Below are positions 5,627 to 5,719 of a stretch of 5,719 nucleotides of DNA, piece after piece. The stretch's first letter is position 1; each line of letters opens with the position of its first letter. Below the pieces are notes generated by a model that ran no database searches, was not told the DNA's origin, and saw nothing but the letters and a program-made list of their open reading frames with translations. The stretch is from Bryobacteraceae bacterium (GTDB lineage Bacteria > Acidobacteriota > Terriglobia > Bryobacterales > Bryobacteraceae): contig JACMLA010000348.1 of the NCBI GenBank assembly GCA_014379815.1, positions 1 through 5,719 on the forward strand. Direction: 5' to 3'. The translations under genes and the position numbers were made by a program.

Positions 5627-5719
5627 GCTGCCACGCGACACGCGGAGCGAGAGCTTCGGCAATACCGCGACTGAATGCGTCCGGTATATGCTCCACCTTT
5701 GGCTGGTCTGCCATCACTA
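5619..5719 (-). CDS. C-terminal fragment of an unidentified gene upstream of galT (partial)
   Basis: The minus-strand frame is open from the right edge to TGA at 5621-5619 and encodes a protein-like tail (MADQPKVEHIPDAFSRGIAE followed by ALAPRVAWQRA). The stop overlaps the galT GTG by 8 bases (GTGCCTGA), the compact spacing of an operon, which is the main support for this frame. About 33 residues are visible and no family is recognisable. It could also be a short gene starting at the ATG at 5714, but continuation beyond the edge is more likely. Confidence 0.45.
   Translation of the reverse strand, partial: VMADQPKVEHIPDAFSRGIAEALAPRVAWQRA

Overview
The window is bacterial and moderately GC-rich, with no rRNA, tRNA, CRISPR or insertion-sequence signature. 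The style of the proteins suggests an Acidobacteriota genome, possibly Bryobacterales/Solibacter-like: a RibBA with a rewritten RibA half, a long TolC-type porin with extra segments, and an exported protein of unknown function. That placement is inference from remembered family patterns; no search was run.

Layout. Minus strand, left part: a 645-residue TolC-like outer-membrane protein (4329 to 2392), a 314-base intergenic region, then ribBA (start most likely 2032, stop at 860), followed after 6 bases by a secreted protein of unknown function that runs off the left edge (853 to 1). Plus strand: a short-chain dehydrogenase/reductase (4538 to 5263), divergent from tolC. Right edge, minus strand: the C-terminal tail of an unidentified gene overlaps by 8 bases the start of a galT relic. 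The relic keeps the extreme N-terminus and the C-terminal end of galactose-1-phosphate uridylyltransferase but has lost everything between.

Regulatory structure. The most striking non-coding signal is in the ribBA leader on the minus strand. A 12-bp helix, continued after a small internal loop by 5 more pairs, closes about 75 nt. Its 3' side abuts an 8-bp hairpin followed by two U-runs, like an intrinsic terminator. Both helices contain a G-U pair on the minus strand that would be an A-C mismatch on the plus strand, which favours a minus-strand RNA. It does not look like an FMN riboswitch. It may be an uncharacterised leader/attenuator or a small RNA. A second regulatory cluster lies before the SDR gene: three tandem 13-bp repeats followed by a -10-like box so close to the GTG start that the mRNA may be leaderless.

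Function. RibB makes the four-carbon precursor of riboflavin. The fused RibA-like half keeps its three zinc cysteines but lacks the usual GTP cyclohydrolase II catalytic motifs, so a separate RibA is expected elsewhere in the genome. The exported protein may be translationally coupled to ribBA, with no obvious functional link. TolC and the SDR share only a divergent control region.
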